55,085 nt of DNA from a virus, in IMG/VR virus record IMGVR_UViG_3300021185_000718, positions 1 to 55,085 of that record. One strand, written 5' to 3'. The stretch's first letter is position 1, and each line of letters starts with the position of its first letter. The notes under the pieces are model-generated. The model saw only the letters and a program-made list of their open reading frames with translations, ran no database searches and was not told the DNA's origin. Shown here in pieces: positions 40,361 through 47,313 of the stretch. The position numbers and the translations under genes were made by a program.

Positions 40361-40553
40361 TTGCGATCACCATTGTCATACCTTTGTTAGCAACTTTTGT
40401 TACCAACGCTTTTCTAATCAAATTCTCAATAATAAATTGTTCCCTCTGAGGAAAAGCATTGAGAGGAGTAATATGAGTCATTCTATCTAGAATTTCCTGT
40501 TCCTCATTGCTTACTTGTATTGTAAATCCCTCTAGCACTTGTTTTAGTTTCAT
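40338..40553 (-). CDS. Small protein with CTS-like N-terminus
   Basis: The 71-aa protein starts MKLKQVLE|GF, fitting the capsid-targeting/cleavage pattern ([LIV]xE then small residue), followed by a helical domain. It overlaps its neighbours by 1 and 23 nt. Function unknown. Confidence 0.6.
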   Translation of the reverse strand: MKLKQVLEGFTIQVSNEEQEILDRMTHITPLNAFPQREQFIIENLIRKALVTKVANKGMTMVIANELETYN

Positions 40554-41011
40554 TAACTTTTACCCATTTGTGCTATTGCATCAGCTTTTTGTTTTACTAC
40601 ATCGTCTAAGTCTTTTTTGTTATAGACAAACGACTGTGGTTCACCTGCTTTTGGTTTTGGATTCTTTAAGATGACTTGATCGCCTTGGACGTCATCTATA
40701 TCAAATTCTTGTTCTTTGCCACCTGGCCCTGCTGTTGGCATTGCTAACTTGGCACCTTTTTTAAGTATGCTCTTTGTTATGTTAGCCTGTGCCTTGCCAA
40801 TTGATTTCATTGCCGCTTTACCTGCACCTTTAGCTAGATTGGCTCCAGCTTTAGCACCTGCTTTCATTCCAGCAGTAGCAACTTTCATACCGGCCTTCGC
40901 GGCCGCTGTACCCATTTGAGCACCGACTCTACCAACTGCCGCCGCAATAGCCGGAACTACTTCAACAACCTGTTGTTCTTGTTTTGGTTTTGTAAACTCG
41001 TCTGCTCTCAT
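40553..41011 (-). CDS. Ala/Lys/Gly-rich amphipathic protein, probable packaged protein
   Basis: The 152-aa protein starts MRADEFTKPKQE, then an imperfect repeat region of about 70 residues rich in Ala, Gly, Met and Lys (AKAGMKVATAGMKAGAKAGANL), and a folded C-terminal part (EFDIDDVQGDQVILKNP). Could bind DNA or insert in membranes during ejection. Both are inference from composition. Confidence 0.65.
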   Translation of the reverse strand: MRADEFTKPKQEQQVVEVVPAIAAAVGRVGAQMGTAAAKAGMKVATAGMKAGAKAGANLAKGAGKAAMKSIGKAQANITKSILKKGAKLAMPTAGPGGKEQEFDIDDVQGDQVILKNPKPKAGEPQSFVYNKKDLDDVVKQKADAIAQMGKS

Positions 41012-41340
41012 TATTTAGATCTCTTTTTAAAACTCTTTTTTCTTGTAGGCTTTTTATACCTTGCTTGTGACTGTGGCTTATTTGCCCCAGCAACTCTCTT
41101 ACTTAATCCACTTGCACGTTTAGTACGAGAGGATCTGACTTGCATTGTACTACCTCTTTTAGCCTTAGCACGTTTAATATTTAACGCACTTCCAACTCTT
41201 TTAGTTGCGTTACATGTTGCCGGCTTAGCAACAATACGCCCTTTACGTGTTCCGCTTGTACATCTGTATTTACGTACTAACTTGCCTTTTGTCTTGCCCC
41301 ATATGCCGATAACGCCTTCTTTAATCTCTGCTATCTTCAT
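41011..41340 (-). CDS. Basic two-Cys protein, tandem paralog A
   Basis: The 109-aa protein is about one third Lys/Arg. It starts MKIAEIKE|GVIGIWGKT (CTS-like) and contains KLVRKYRCTSGTRKGRIVAKPATC, then a tail of KR-rich repeats. Clear paralog of the next gene; both are probably DNA-condensing proteins packaged with the genome. Confidence 0.75.
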   Translation of the reverse strand: MKIAEIKEGVIGIWGKTKGKLVRKYRCTSGTRKGRIVAKPATCNATKRVGSALNIKRAKAKRGSTMQVRSSRTKRASGLSKRVAGANKPQSQARYKKPTRKKSFKKRSK

Positions 41341-41621
41341 CTTCTGCGTCCAGCTTTATTTAACGCTTGTACTCTGCGTGAAACAGGATTAACACGTTTA
41401 GTTCTGCGAGCCTTACGCATCATCTTGCCGCCTATCTTAGCTCGTAAGCGTTTCATGTTAATTCTTGCTTTAATATTAGGTGCCGCAAAACATTGCGACA
41501 TCTTCTTCACTATACGTCCTTTACGAGGACCTTGGGTACAACGGTACTTGCGGACTACTTTCTTTCCAGAACGTGCCCAAATTTGTTTTTCGTCTATTGA
41601 TGTGACTTCACGTATCAGCAT
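41337..41621 (-). CDS. Basic two-Cys protein, tandem paralog B
   Basis: The 94-aa protein has the N-terminus MLIREVTSIDE|KQIWARSG, then KVVRKYRCTQGPRKGRIVKK and a KR-rich tail (TKRVNPVSRRVQAL). It shares RKYRCT-G-RKGRIV, the second Cys and a TKR segment with paralog A. It overlaps paralog A by 4 nt; late promoter at 41627-41634. Confidence 0.75.
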   Translation of the reverse strand: MLIREVTSIDEKQIWARSGKKVVRKYRCTQGPRKGRIVKKMSQCFAAPNIKARINMKRLRAKIGGKMMRKARRTKRVNPVSRRVQALNKAGRRR

Positions 41622-41626
41622 ACGTG

Positions 41627-41634
41627 TATTTATC
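41627..41634 (-). promoter_or_regulatory. Late promoter for the basic-protein pair
   Basis: GATAAATA on the minus strand, 6 nt from ATG 41621, predicting a nearly leaderless message. Confidence 0.6.
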
Positions 41635-41655
41635 TATGTAAGTAGGGAAGTGTAA

Positions 41656-41889
41656 TTAGTTGGTAAAGTTCATTAGTATGACTACAATAGTACTAAGTAG
41701 TCCTGCAACAATGGTTCCTGTTGCACCAATTAAAACTTTAAACATAGCTTTGTTGCCATGTGTAATATCATTATGGACATGCTCTAGCTTGTCCTCAACG
41801 CTGGCTAAACGTGACTCTAAACGTATATATCGTTGTTCGCACAAATCAACGTGTGCTTCTAAGTTCTTTTTTTCTAACGGCGTTGCCAT
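41656..41889 (-). CDS. Putative holin, XhlA-like
   Basis: The 77-aa protein has an N-terminal coiled coil (EKKNLEAHVDLCEQRYIRLESRLASVEDKLE), then a single membrane helix AMFKVLIGATGTIVAGLLSTIVVILM with a short tail, the layout of haemolysin XhlA/holin-accessory proteins. ATG 41889 has AAAGGATAAA upstream. No adjacent endolysin is present, so holin function is tentative. Confidence 0.6.
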   Translation of the reverse strand: MATPLEKKNLEAHVDLCEQRYIRLESRLASVEDKLEHVHNDITHGNKAMFKVLIGATGTIVAGLLSTIVVILMNFTN

Positions 41890-41992
41890 ATATTTTATCC
41901 TTTAAACCCATTGCTCAAATGGTGATTAGTAAACTTTTCTGTTAGCCTAATGTGTTTATATGCGAGATGTTATATGTGCCTTTTTACTATAG

Positions 41993-42000
41993 TATTTATT
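41993..42000 (-). promoter_or_regulatory. Late promoter for the holin-like gene
   Basis: AATAAATA on the minus strand about 104 nt before ATG 41889. Confidence 0.5.
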
Positions 42001-42006
42001 AGCAGT

Positions 42007-42411
42007 TTATACGTCTTTATCTACTACTTTAAAAATAATATTAATACGCTCTGAATCTTTTGTTCTGAACGCACTATTATTTATAGTAATTGTGCTATCT
42101 AAACCAGGTATAACTGGTATTAAATCAAAGTCATCTTTTAGTGCATCAACACTTAGGGCACCTTCTTGTTCAACATCAAAACGAAACGACCATACATTAT
42201 GTTTGCCCTTAAACGCTGTACCAAAGTCTTTAATATCTCTTTTTTCAACTGTGGGCTTTGTATCAAAGTATATGTTTGCTCTCATACTCATAACTTGCTG
42301 TGCTGTATTCCAGTTAGACTGTTGATTAATCAAATGACGATCTTCAGTTTTGAACTTGTTCAATCCAGTATTGGTTATGTCTACGAGTGTTTCAATGATG
42401 AATGTGTCCAT
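42007..42411 (-). CDS. Hypothetical late protein
   Basis: About 134 aa from ATG 42411 (an in-frame ATG six codons upstream overlaps the late octamer). It has beta-rich blocks (ANIYFDTKPTVEKRD, KHNVWSFRFDVEQEG, STITINNSAFRTKDSERINIIFKVV) suggesting a structural sandwich fold. No ribosome site is seen. Not recognised. Confidence 0.6.
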   Translation of the reverse strand: MDTFIIETLVDITNTGLNKFKTEDRHLINQQSNWNTAQQVMSMRANIYFDTKPTVEKRDIKDFGTAFKGKHNVWSFRFDVEQEGALSVDALKDDFDLIPVIPGLDSTITINNSAFRTKDSERINIIFKVVDKDV

Positions 42412-42416
42412 GCATC

Positions 42417-42424
42417 TATTTATG
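42417..42424 (-). promoter_or_regulatory. Late promoter immediately before ATG 42411
   Basis: CATAAATA whose expected start site (about 6 nt downstream) is at the ATG itself, consistent with a leaderless transcript. Confidence 0.5.
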
Positions 42425-42433
42425 GCCATAAAA

Positions 42434-42461
42434 AAAGGGCCCAGTAAAAACTGAGCCCTTT
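42434..42461 (-). terminator. Terminator after the 112-aa protein gene
   Basis: An 11-position stem with one mismatch (42434-42444 with 42451-42461), then a run of T on the minus strand. Confidence 0.85.
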
Positions 42462-42487
42462 CTAAGTTTTAATTTACGTTAGTACTA

Positions 42488-42826
42488 TTATGCACTTACG
42501 ATGAATTGTCCACCTGCAGTTACAGTTGCACCAGTCGCGTCATAGTCGCCTGATCCAGCCGCCGCACCTAAGTGTCTGATTGCCGCTTGTAAAGAAGCCG
42601 CGTCCCACTGTGTGTCGTCAACTACAATGTTTAACAATCCAGCAGTACCTTCACTGTTCATTGCGATTGGGTTAATTGCTTGTGCAATTAGTTCTAATGC
42701 TTTACCAATTCCGCCTTCAGCCGCTAATGAAGCTCCTGCGTCAACTACGTAAAATCCTAAATTTGCTGTACTATATAACGTTGCGTGTGCATGTCCTAGT
42801 CCAGTTGTTCTTGCTACTCCAGCCAT
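42488..42826 (-). CDS. Probable abundant virion protein, 112 aa
   Basis: The 112-aa protein is Ala/Gly-rich (MAGVARTTGLGHAHATLY, GASLAAEGGIGKALELIAQA, GATVTAGGQFIVSA). It has its own late promoter, a strong AGGAGAAA site and a strong terminator, the arrangement of a highly expressed single-gene unit. A head decoration or tail-associated protein is likely (inference). Confidence 0.7.
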   Translation of the reverse strand: MAGVARTTGLGHAHATLYSTANLGFYVVDAGASLAAEGGIGKALELIAQAINPIAMNSEGTAGLLNIVVDDTQWDAASLQAAIRHLGAAAGSGDYDATGATVTAGGQFIVSA

Positions 42827-42906
42827 TTTATTTCTCCTATGTTATAAATGAGGTTTCCCTCGGCTCTAATGGCCACACACTTTTTCTCGTGTATTGTGGT
42901 TACTTT

Positions 42907-42914
42907 TATTTATC
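42907..42914 (-). promoter_or_regulatory. Late promoter for the 112-aa protein
   Basis: GATAAATA on the minus strand, about 80 nt before ATG 42826. Confidence 0.65.
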
Positions 42915-42935
42915 CGTTTTAGGAAAATGGATGGA

Positions 42936-43808
42936 TTATCGGCTGTTTTTAGCTCTTTTTTGCAATGCTCGTAGCATTTGTATGTATCCTGGGCCTGCTT
43001 TTACGATATCGTCTATTAATTCTACTGCTGGTAGATATGCTTTAACGAATGCAGGTGACATACTTTGACCTTTCTTTGCCGCATCTAAAAACTTTTTAGT
43101 TCCCATTACGTTCTTTGCACCAACAATGTATCTGTATAGTGCTAGGTCTTGTGCAGTAGTTGGAACCATGTCTGGCTTACTTACTGTAGGTTCGTTGTCT
43201 TTTACTTTAGTATCTTCAAGGTTAGCTTTTCTTGCTAGTTCTTCAAGGTACATAATAATATCACTGTTACGAAGTTTAGCTCTTGAAGCAAGTAATAGTT
43301 TAGTTACCCATTTCTTTTTATCTGCGCCACTAAGCCTATCCCAATTAGTTACTGCTCGTCTAATTGTTTTGTAATCAGTATTAGTAATTTTACAAGCACG
43401 TTCAATTGACATAAGCATTTCACTGCCTGATGTTTTGCTTGTACCTTTTAAAGTTATTAGCCATCTGTTTAATCCCATTACAGGTAAAAATGTACTAGCT
43501 CTAACTTTCTTTGCACTTTCAAAGTCTTTGAGTTTCATCATTGCATCATCGTCTCCACTAACAAAATATATTAAGTTATAGAGATCAGTGCCATGCATCC
43601 TAAACTGTCTATAGTTTTGATTCTGTGTAGTCTTTGTTGCGTATCCTGCTACGGTACCATTGAACTCTGAAAACTTTCTTAACAGTTCTAACACTAATGT
43701 CATCAAGTAAAGACGCTCACAACAATCTGTATAACTTAATTTAGAGTTATCAGACGTGTTGCGAGTCATCCTCGCTTCGTGTAGTTCTGTTAAAAAGTTA
43801 AGTTCCAT
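42936..43808 (-). CDS. Hypothetical protein with CTS-like N-terminus
   Basis: The 290-aa protein starts MELNFLTELHE|ARMTRN, fitting the targeting/cleavage pattern. The rest is mainly helical and basic, ending RALQKRAKNSR. It overlaps the upstream gene by 1 nt. Function unknown; possibly packaged. Confidence 0.65.
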   Translation of the reverse strand: MELNFLTELHEARMTRNTSDNSKLSYTDCCERLYLMTLVLELLRKFSEFNGTVAGYATKTTQNQNYRQFRMHGTDLYNLIYFVSGDDDAMMKLKDFESAKKVRASTFLPVMGLNRWLITLKGTSKTSGSEMLMSIERACKITNTDYKTIRRAVTNWDRLSGADKKKWVTKLLLASRAKLRNSDIIMYLEELARKANLEDTKVKDNEPTVSKPDMVPTTAQDLALYRYIVGAKNVMGTKKFLDAAKKGQSMSPAFVKAYLPAVELIDDIVKAGPGYIQMLRALQKRAKNSR

Positions 43809-44215
43809 TATGCGTAATTACTTCTGCGTTCTGTGTTGCCACCATCTTTCATATACTTGTCTTTAAAGATGTTGACCATTTCTTCTTGACTCTTAGCACT
43901 TAACATTTTACCTAACAGTTCGTCTTGTGCAATGTCTAATGTAAACTCACGTTTGATTGCAGGCTTAACTGCATCAGTTGTTAACATCATTTTAAGTGTT
44001 TGTGCATGTGTAACACTAGCTTTGTATTTCTTGCCAGTTTCACTTGTTAAATGTGTAACTGGATTAGGGTTACCTCTTGAATCTAAAATCTTACCAATCT
44101 GTGTAATCATTGGCATTTGCTTAAATTCTTTATCCATATCTGCATTATCATCGTCCGCTGGGTCAAACCCTTTTTTCATGTCGGCGAAGTCGCTATCAAA
44201 ATCAGATGCTTTCAT
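43808..44215 (-). CDS. Hypothetical acidic-to-basic protein
   Basis: The 135-aa protein has an acidic N-terminus (MKASDFDSDFADMKKGFDPADDDNADMDKEF) and a helical C-terminus. It overlaps the ligase-like gene by 14 nt. Not recognised. Confidence 0.6.
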   Translation of the reverse strand: MKASDFDSDFADMKKGFDPADDDNADMDKEFKQMPMITQIGKILDSRGNPNPVTHLTSETGKKYKASVTHAQTLKMMLTTDAVKPAIKREFTLDIAQDELLGKMLSAKSQEEMVNIFKDKYMKDGGNTERRSNYA

Positions 44216-45344
44216 GTTTACTCTCCCGTTTAATTGCTCTGTTAGCTTTACTAAATTCAGAGCGGTTTACTAATTTAATATCGCCGCCTGGGTTGGCTAA
44301 TACATAGCCCTCGCCACCTGGCTTCCCTGCGATAGATGCCTTAATGTCTGTTTGTTTGCTTTCCATTTGTGTAATAATGTCGTCCTTGACTTCCATTATC
44401 CCTGAAACAGTTTGCCACATTGCCTGAAACGCCTTCATGTGCGTTTTAATATACTCAATAATTTTTGCTTGTTTCTTCTTAGATACTTTGCTAGTTGTTA
44501 ACCATTGTACAAAGTCTTTACCTAAGTTGGCTAATCCTGAGTCTACTTTACTATTTGTATAAGCATAAAGTATTTGTGCAAAGTCACTAACTTGCATTTG
44601 CTGTAATGTAGCTGTGTCTAACAGACTATCAATAGCAGGACCATTCTTAGCAACAACACCTTGTAAACTTTTTAGTTTAGTTAGGTCAACCTCTGGAGCC
44701 GTTTGTGCAACTACTGGAGGTAACACTAATAGTTTTGATCCTTGGAACATGTCGTAATCTTTTAAAGGACTTTCAGCACCTGCCGCATCTACTACTCTGT
44801 GAATAACTACACCAGCTTGACTTGCTAGTATCTTCTTACCTACATCGCTGTCTGCTTGTACTGTGTAAGTTACTGTGTTAGGAGTAAACTGTAATACGCC
44901 TTTGTTGTTAGTTGGTGTATCAAAGTAAAGCATGTCGCCTTTAAAGAATCCTCTGTGTTCAATTGGAACAGCTTTTTCTGCAATAGGAAACAGAGCTTTC
45001 ATTCTACCTGCGAATGCTACATAGCCTGGTTTATCTCTGTTCTTTCCACCACTACGGTTGAGGAACATTTGCTCAAGGTCATCAGCACTTTTTGATTTGC
45101 CGTCGTATCCTTTTGCACCAAAGCCTGACTTGTCTGTAAGTATGAACTCTCCATTTTCATCGCGGCCAAAAATGACTGCGGGAGATCCATCCCATTTAAT
45201 TGTTGCATTAGTATGTCCTCCTGTACCCATGCTGGCAATTGAATCCAATGCACGTTTGGCACCTGCACTACCATGGAAGAAGATTAAGTCTTCAGCATGT
45301 TGTATTCGAGCTTCTGCTTCGTTTATTATTTCGTTAAATCTCAT
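44202..45344 (-). CDS. DUF6267-like protein with ligase-type nucleotidyltransferase motifs
   Basis: The 380-aa protein begins MRFNEIINE|AEARIQ, a good capsid-targeting peptide and cleavage site. The motif TIKWDGSPAVIFG (Lys50-Trp-Asp-Gly) matches motif I (KxDG) of covalent nucleotidyltransferases (DNA/RNA ligases); KGDMLYF near 136-141, EGYVL near 345 and IKLVNR near 356 resemble motifs III, IV and V. It directly follows a polymerase-beta-type nucleotidyltransferase with a 4-nt overlap. RNA or DNA end-joining is an inference. Confidence 0.7.
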   Translation of the reverse strand: MRFNEIINEAEARIQHAEDLIFFHGSAGAKRALDSIASMGTGGHTNATIKWDGSPAVIFGRDENGEFILTDKSGFGAKGYDGKSKSADDLEQMFLNRSGGKNRDKPGYVAFAGRMKALFPIAEKAVPIEHRGFFKGDMLYFDTPTNNKGVLQFTPNTVTYTVQADSDVGKKILASQAGVVIHRVVDAAGAESPLKDYDMFQGSKLLVLPPVVAQTAPEVDLTKLKSLQGVVAKNGPAIDSLLDTATLQQMQVSDFAQILYAYTNSKVDSGLANLGKDFVQWLTTSKVSKKKQAKIIEYIKTHMKAFQAMWQTVSGIMEVKDDIITQMESKQTDIKASIAGKPGGEGYVLANPGGDIKLVNRSEFSKANRAIKRESKHESI

Positions 45345-46045
45345 TTGGGTAACTCTAGTCCGTTCTTTTCGAAGTTGTCTCTAGCGTCTTTAACTAAGTT
45401 TTCGTAGTTAGGGTCTGTTTTAATTTTTGCAATGATTGTTTCAACACTATCCATATCTTTTGCTGTAGCAGTATCGCCCATTAATGTTTTTGCAATCTCA
45501 TCTGGGTTTTTAGATATAGTTTGATTTGTAATTCTATCTACTAATCCTGCTCCACTACTAAACTTGTATCCTTGTGCTTTAGCAATACTGCTAATAAGGA
45601 TCATTCTATGTTGTCCTTTGTATGGTGTGTTGTCGCCACTGCCTTTGAGTGCGAACTTCATGAACTCAGGCTCACCAAACATTAAATCTGTTTGTACATA
45701 GCCTTCTTCAGGGTTGCCATTGATTGGAGTTAGGAAGTGTACGTTGATGCCACTTTTTCTAATCCATTTTTTAAGATCGTCTCCTGGGTGATTCTTTTGT
45801 ACCCATGCCGCAAGTTTAGCAACCATTTCATCTTTGGTAACTTCATCTTGGTTAACAGCAATATCCATATCGCCACTTGTACTTCTAATTCCTGTGCTAC
45901 CTAATTTAAAATCTTTATGTGGTAGTCCTGTAATCTTTTCTAACCATGCAAGTGTAGGATCAACGTCAGCTTGATTGATACGCTGTGTTACAGGTTCTTT
46001 AGTCTCTGGATCTTTGAATATGTTTCCGCCTTCATTAAGAATCAT
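45341..46045 (-). CDS. Pol-beta-type nucleotidyltransferase
   Basis: The 234-aa protein starts at ATG 46045, after AAAGGA, in preference to the in-frame ATG 46078. FKLGSTGIRSTSGDMDIAV (Gly49-Ser50...Asp59-Met-Asp61) and YVQTDLMF (third carboxylate) form the catalytic core; KGQHRMILISSIAKAQG follows. The N-terminus MILNE|GG again fits an [LIV]xE cleavage site. A partner for the adjacent ligase-like protein is suggested by the overlap. Confidence 0.8.
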   Translation of the reverse strand: MILNEGGNIFKDPETKEPVTQRINQADVDPTLAWLEKITGLPHKDFKLGSTGIRSTSGDMDIAVNQDEVTKDEMVAKLAAWVQKNHPGDDLKKWIRKSGINVHFLTPINGNPEEGYVQTDLMFGEPEFMKFALKGSGDNTPYKGQHRMILISSIAKAQGYKFSSGAGLVDRITNQTISKNPDEIAKTLMGDTATAKDMDSVETIIAKIKTDPNYENLVKDARDNFEKNGLELPK

Positions 46046-46310
46046 TGTTTGTATCCTTTTTGTTGCGTGATTCAACAATTTTATCTACACCACGTTTGAA
46101 CTTGCGAGGGTCGCCACTACGTATACTGTTAATGAATCGTCTTTCTAAGTCCGAAGCAGTTTCAGCATCGTATTGTTCTGCAATGCGATTAAGTAAGTTA
46201 ATAGAACTTTCAATAAGGTTATTACCCGTAGTTTGTACGAGTGCTTCATTGTCTGTAGTTTGTCTAAAGCTACTAAGTTCTTCTAGTATTGATCTTGTAC
46301 GTTTTCTCAT
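46035..46310 (-). CDS. Conserved helical phage protein
   Basis: The 91-aa protein starts MRKRTRSILEE|LSSF and is helical, with SINLLNRIAEQYDAETASDLERRF and a KR-rich end. It overlaps the nucleotidyltransferase start by 11 nt. Possibly a packaged protein; no function known. Confidence 0.65.
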   Translation of the reverse strand: MRKRTRSILEELSSFRQTTDNEALVQTTGNNLIESSINLLNRIAEQYDAETASDLERRFINSIRSGDPRKFKRGVDKIVESRNKKDTNNDS

Positions 46311-46369
46311 ATTATCCAGTTCCTATGTTGTATTTAGTAAAGAAATAAACAAACTTGTTCATAAAGAGA

Positions 46370-46398
46370 TTGACTAAGCCGAACACATGCTATATAGT
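46370..46398 (+). promoter_or_regulatory. Sigma70-type promoter for the tRNA-Gly/tRNA-Thr pair
   Basis: TTGACT (46370-46375), 17-nt spacer, TATAGT (46393-46398), 20 nt before tRNA-Gly. Confidence 0.8.
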
Positions 46399-46417
46399 AT
46401 GTATATTAAACACATGA

Positions 46418-46491
46418 GCGGGTGTTGTGTAATGGTAAGACCTTAGCCTTCCAAGCTAATGATAGGAGTTCGATTCTCCTCACCCGCTCCA
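46418..46491 (+). tRNA. tRNA-Gly (anticodon TCC), CCA encoded
   Basis: Acceptor GCGGGTG/CACCCGC, anticodon stem TTAGC/GCTAA with loop CTTCCAA, T-loop TTCGATT, discriminator T and encoded CCA (74 nt). Confidence 0.93.
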
Positions 46492-46493
46492 AG

Positions 46494-46569
46494 GCCGGCA
46501 TAGCTCAGTTGGTAGAGCAACTGATTTGTAATCAGTAGGTCCGCGGTTCGAGTCCGTGTGCCGGCACCA
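46494..46569 (+). tRNA. tRNA-Thr (anticodon TGT), CCA encoded
   Basis: Acceptor GCCGGCA/TGCCGGC, anticodon stem ACTGA/TCAGT with loop TTTGTAA, T-loop TTCGAGT, discriminator A and encoded CCA (76 nt). Two nt after tRNA-Gly. Confidence 0.94.
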
Positions 46570-46577
46570 CTTTTAGG

Positions 46578-46606
46578 TTGACAACCGTCAATTCCTATGT
46601 TACATT
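46578..46606 (+). promoter_or_regulatory. Sigma70-type promoter for the 46641 gene
   Basis: TTGACA (46578-46583), 17-nt spacer, TACATT (46601-46606), starting 9 nt after the tRNA-Thr end. Confidence 0.78.
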
Positions 46607-46640
46607 AGTCGTACGTATAGACAAGCAAAAGGAGACTCTT

Positions 46641-46934
46641 ATGAGGAAATGGGTATACGACAGTTGGAATGTAGTAATGGATCATGAAAAGAATCCGTTA
46701 AGTGTTATTCCAGACTTTAGTACACGACATATGATTATGCAAGTTCTTGCATGGATGTGGTGTACAGTATTTGGTATCATTGTAGGTAGCATGTACATGG
46801 GTGTGTTCAGTATGGTACTACACACATTATTACTTGGTGCCATAGCGGTCACTGTTGCAACATTTGAAACTGCAAAACGTAAGCCAGAGTACTTTGGCGG
46901 CTTTGGTCGCGGAGCAGGTGGCGAACATGAGTGA
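46641..46934 (+). CDS. Small membrane protein
   Basis: The 97-aa protein from ATG 46641 (AAAGGAGA upstream; the longer frame start lacks one) begins MRKWVYDSWNVVMDHEKNPLSVIPD and has two membrane helices (MQVLAWMWCTVFGIIVGSMY, VLHTLLLGAIAVTVATF). A similar small protein is, as an impression, common in T4-like marine phages. Unknown role. Confidence 0.75.
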   Translation: MRKWVYDSWNVVMDHEKNPLSVIPDFSTRHMIMQVLAWMWCTVFGIIVGSMYMGVFSMVLHTLLLGAIAVTVATFETAKRKPEYFGGFGRGAGGEHE

Positions 46935-47088
46935 GCAAACTAATTATTGCACACTAAAAGGACTAGGATGGGCGTTCTTGATTATCATTATTGGTATGGT
47001 AGGTATGCCTATACTTGGTTCAGCTATTGCTTATCCAGATAACTGTAAGCAATCTATTCTTATTCCTTGTATAGGATTACAAGATTAG
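46927..47088 (+). CDS. Small membrane protein, 53 aa
   Basis: Starts MSEQTNYCTLKGLGWAFL at an ATG overlapping the previous stop (ATGAGTGA). One long hydrophobic stretch (FLIIIIGMVGMPILGSAI) followed by a short Cys-containing loop. Translationally coupled to 46641. Confidence 0.7.
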   Translation: MSEQTNYCTLKGLGWAFLIIIIGMVGMPILGSAIAYPDNCKQSILIPCIGLQD

Positions 47089-47259
47089 ATGTTTAATGCT
47101 GTTAAAGAGATCATATGGCATTTAACTTGCACTAGTTGTTCTAACTGGTTCACCTATGCGACAATGGAAGAAAAGTTACGTATTGAACGTTACACTTTCC
47201 ATTGTCCGCATTGCGGCAAAACAGGAGTCGCGAGGATAAATAATGAGAAGGAAAATTAA
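47089..47259 (+). CDS. Zinc-ribbon protein, 56 aa
   Basis: ATG directly follows the previous stop. The protein has two CxxC knuckles, CTSC near residue 14 and CPHC near 39, spaced as in a zinc ribbon, with basic flanks. Such small proteins may bind RNA polymerase or nucleic acids. The late promoter of the next gene lies within its 3' end. Confidence 0.75.
   Translation: MFNAVKEIIWHLTCTSCSNWFTYATMEEKLRIERYTFHCPHCGKTGVARINNEKEN
47235..47242 (+). promoter_or_regulatory. Late promoter for the synthetase-like gene and its tRNA
   Basis: GATAAATA on the plus strand, 72 nt before ATG 47314. Confidence 0.6.
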
Positions 47260-47313
47260 GCTCGGCACTTGTTGAGCAAATTTTTTTTGACTAATGAAAA
47301 GGAAAAAAAGAAA

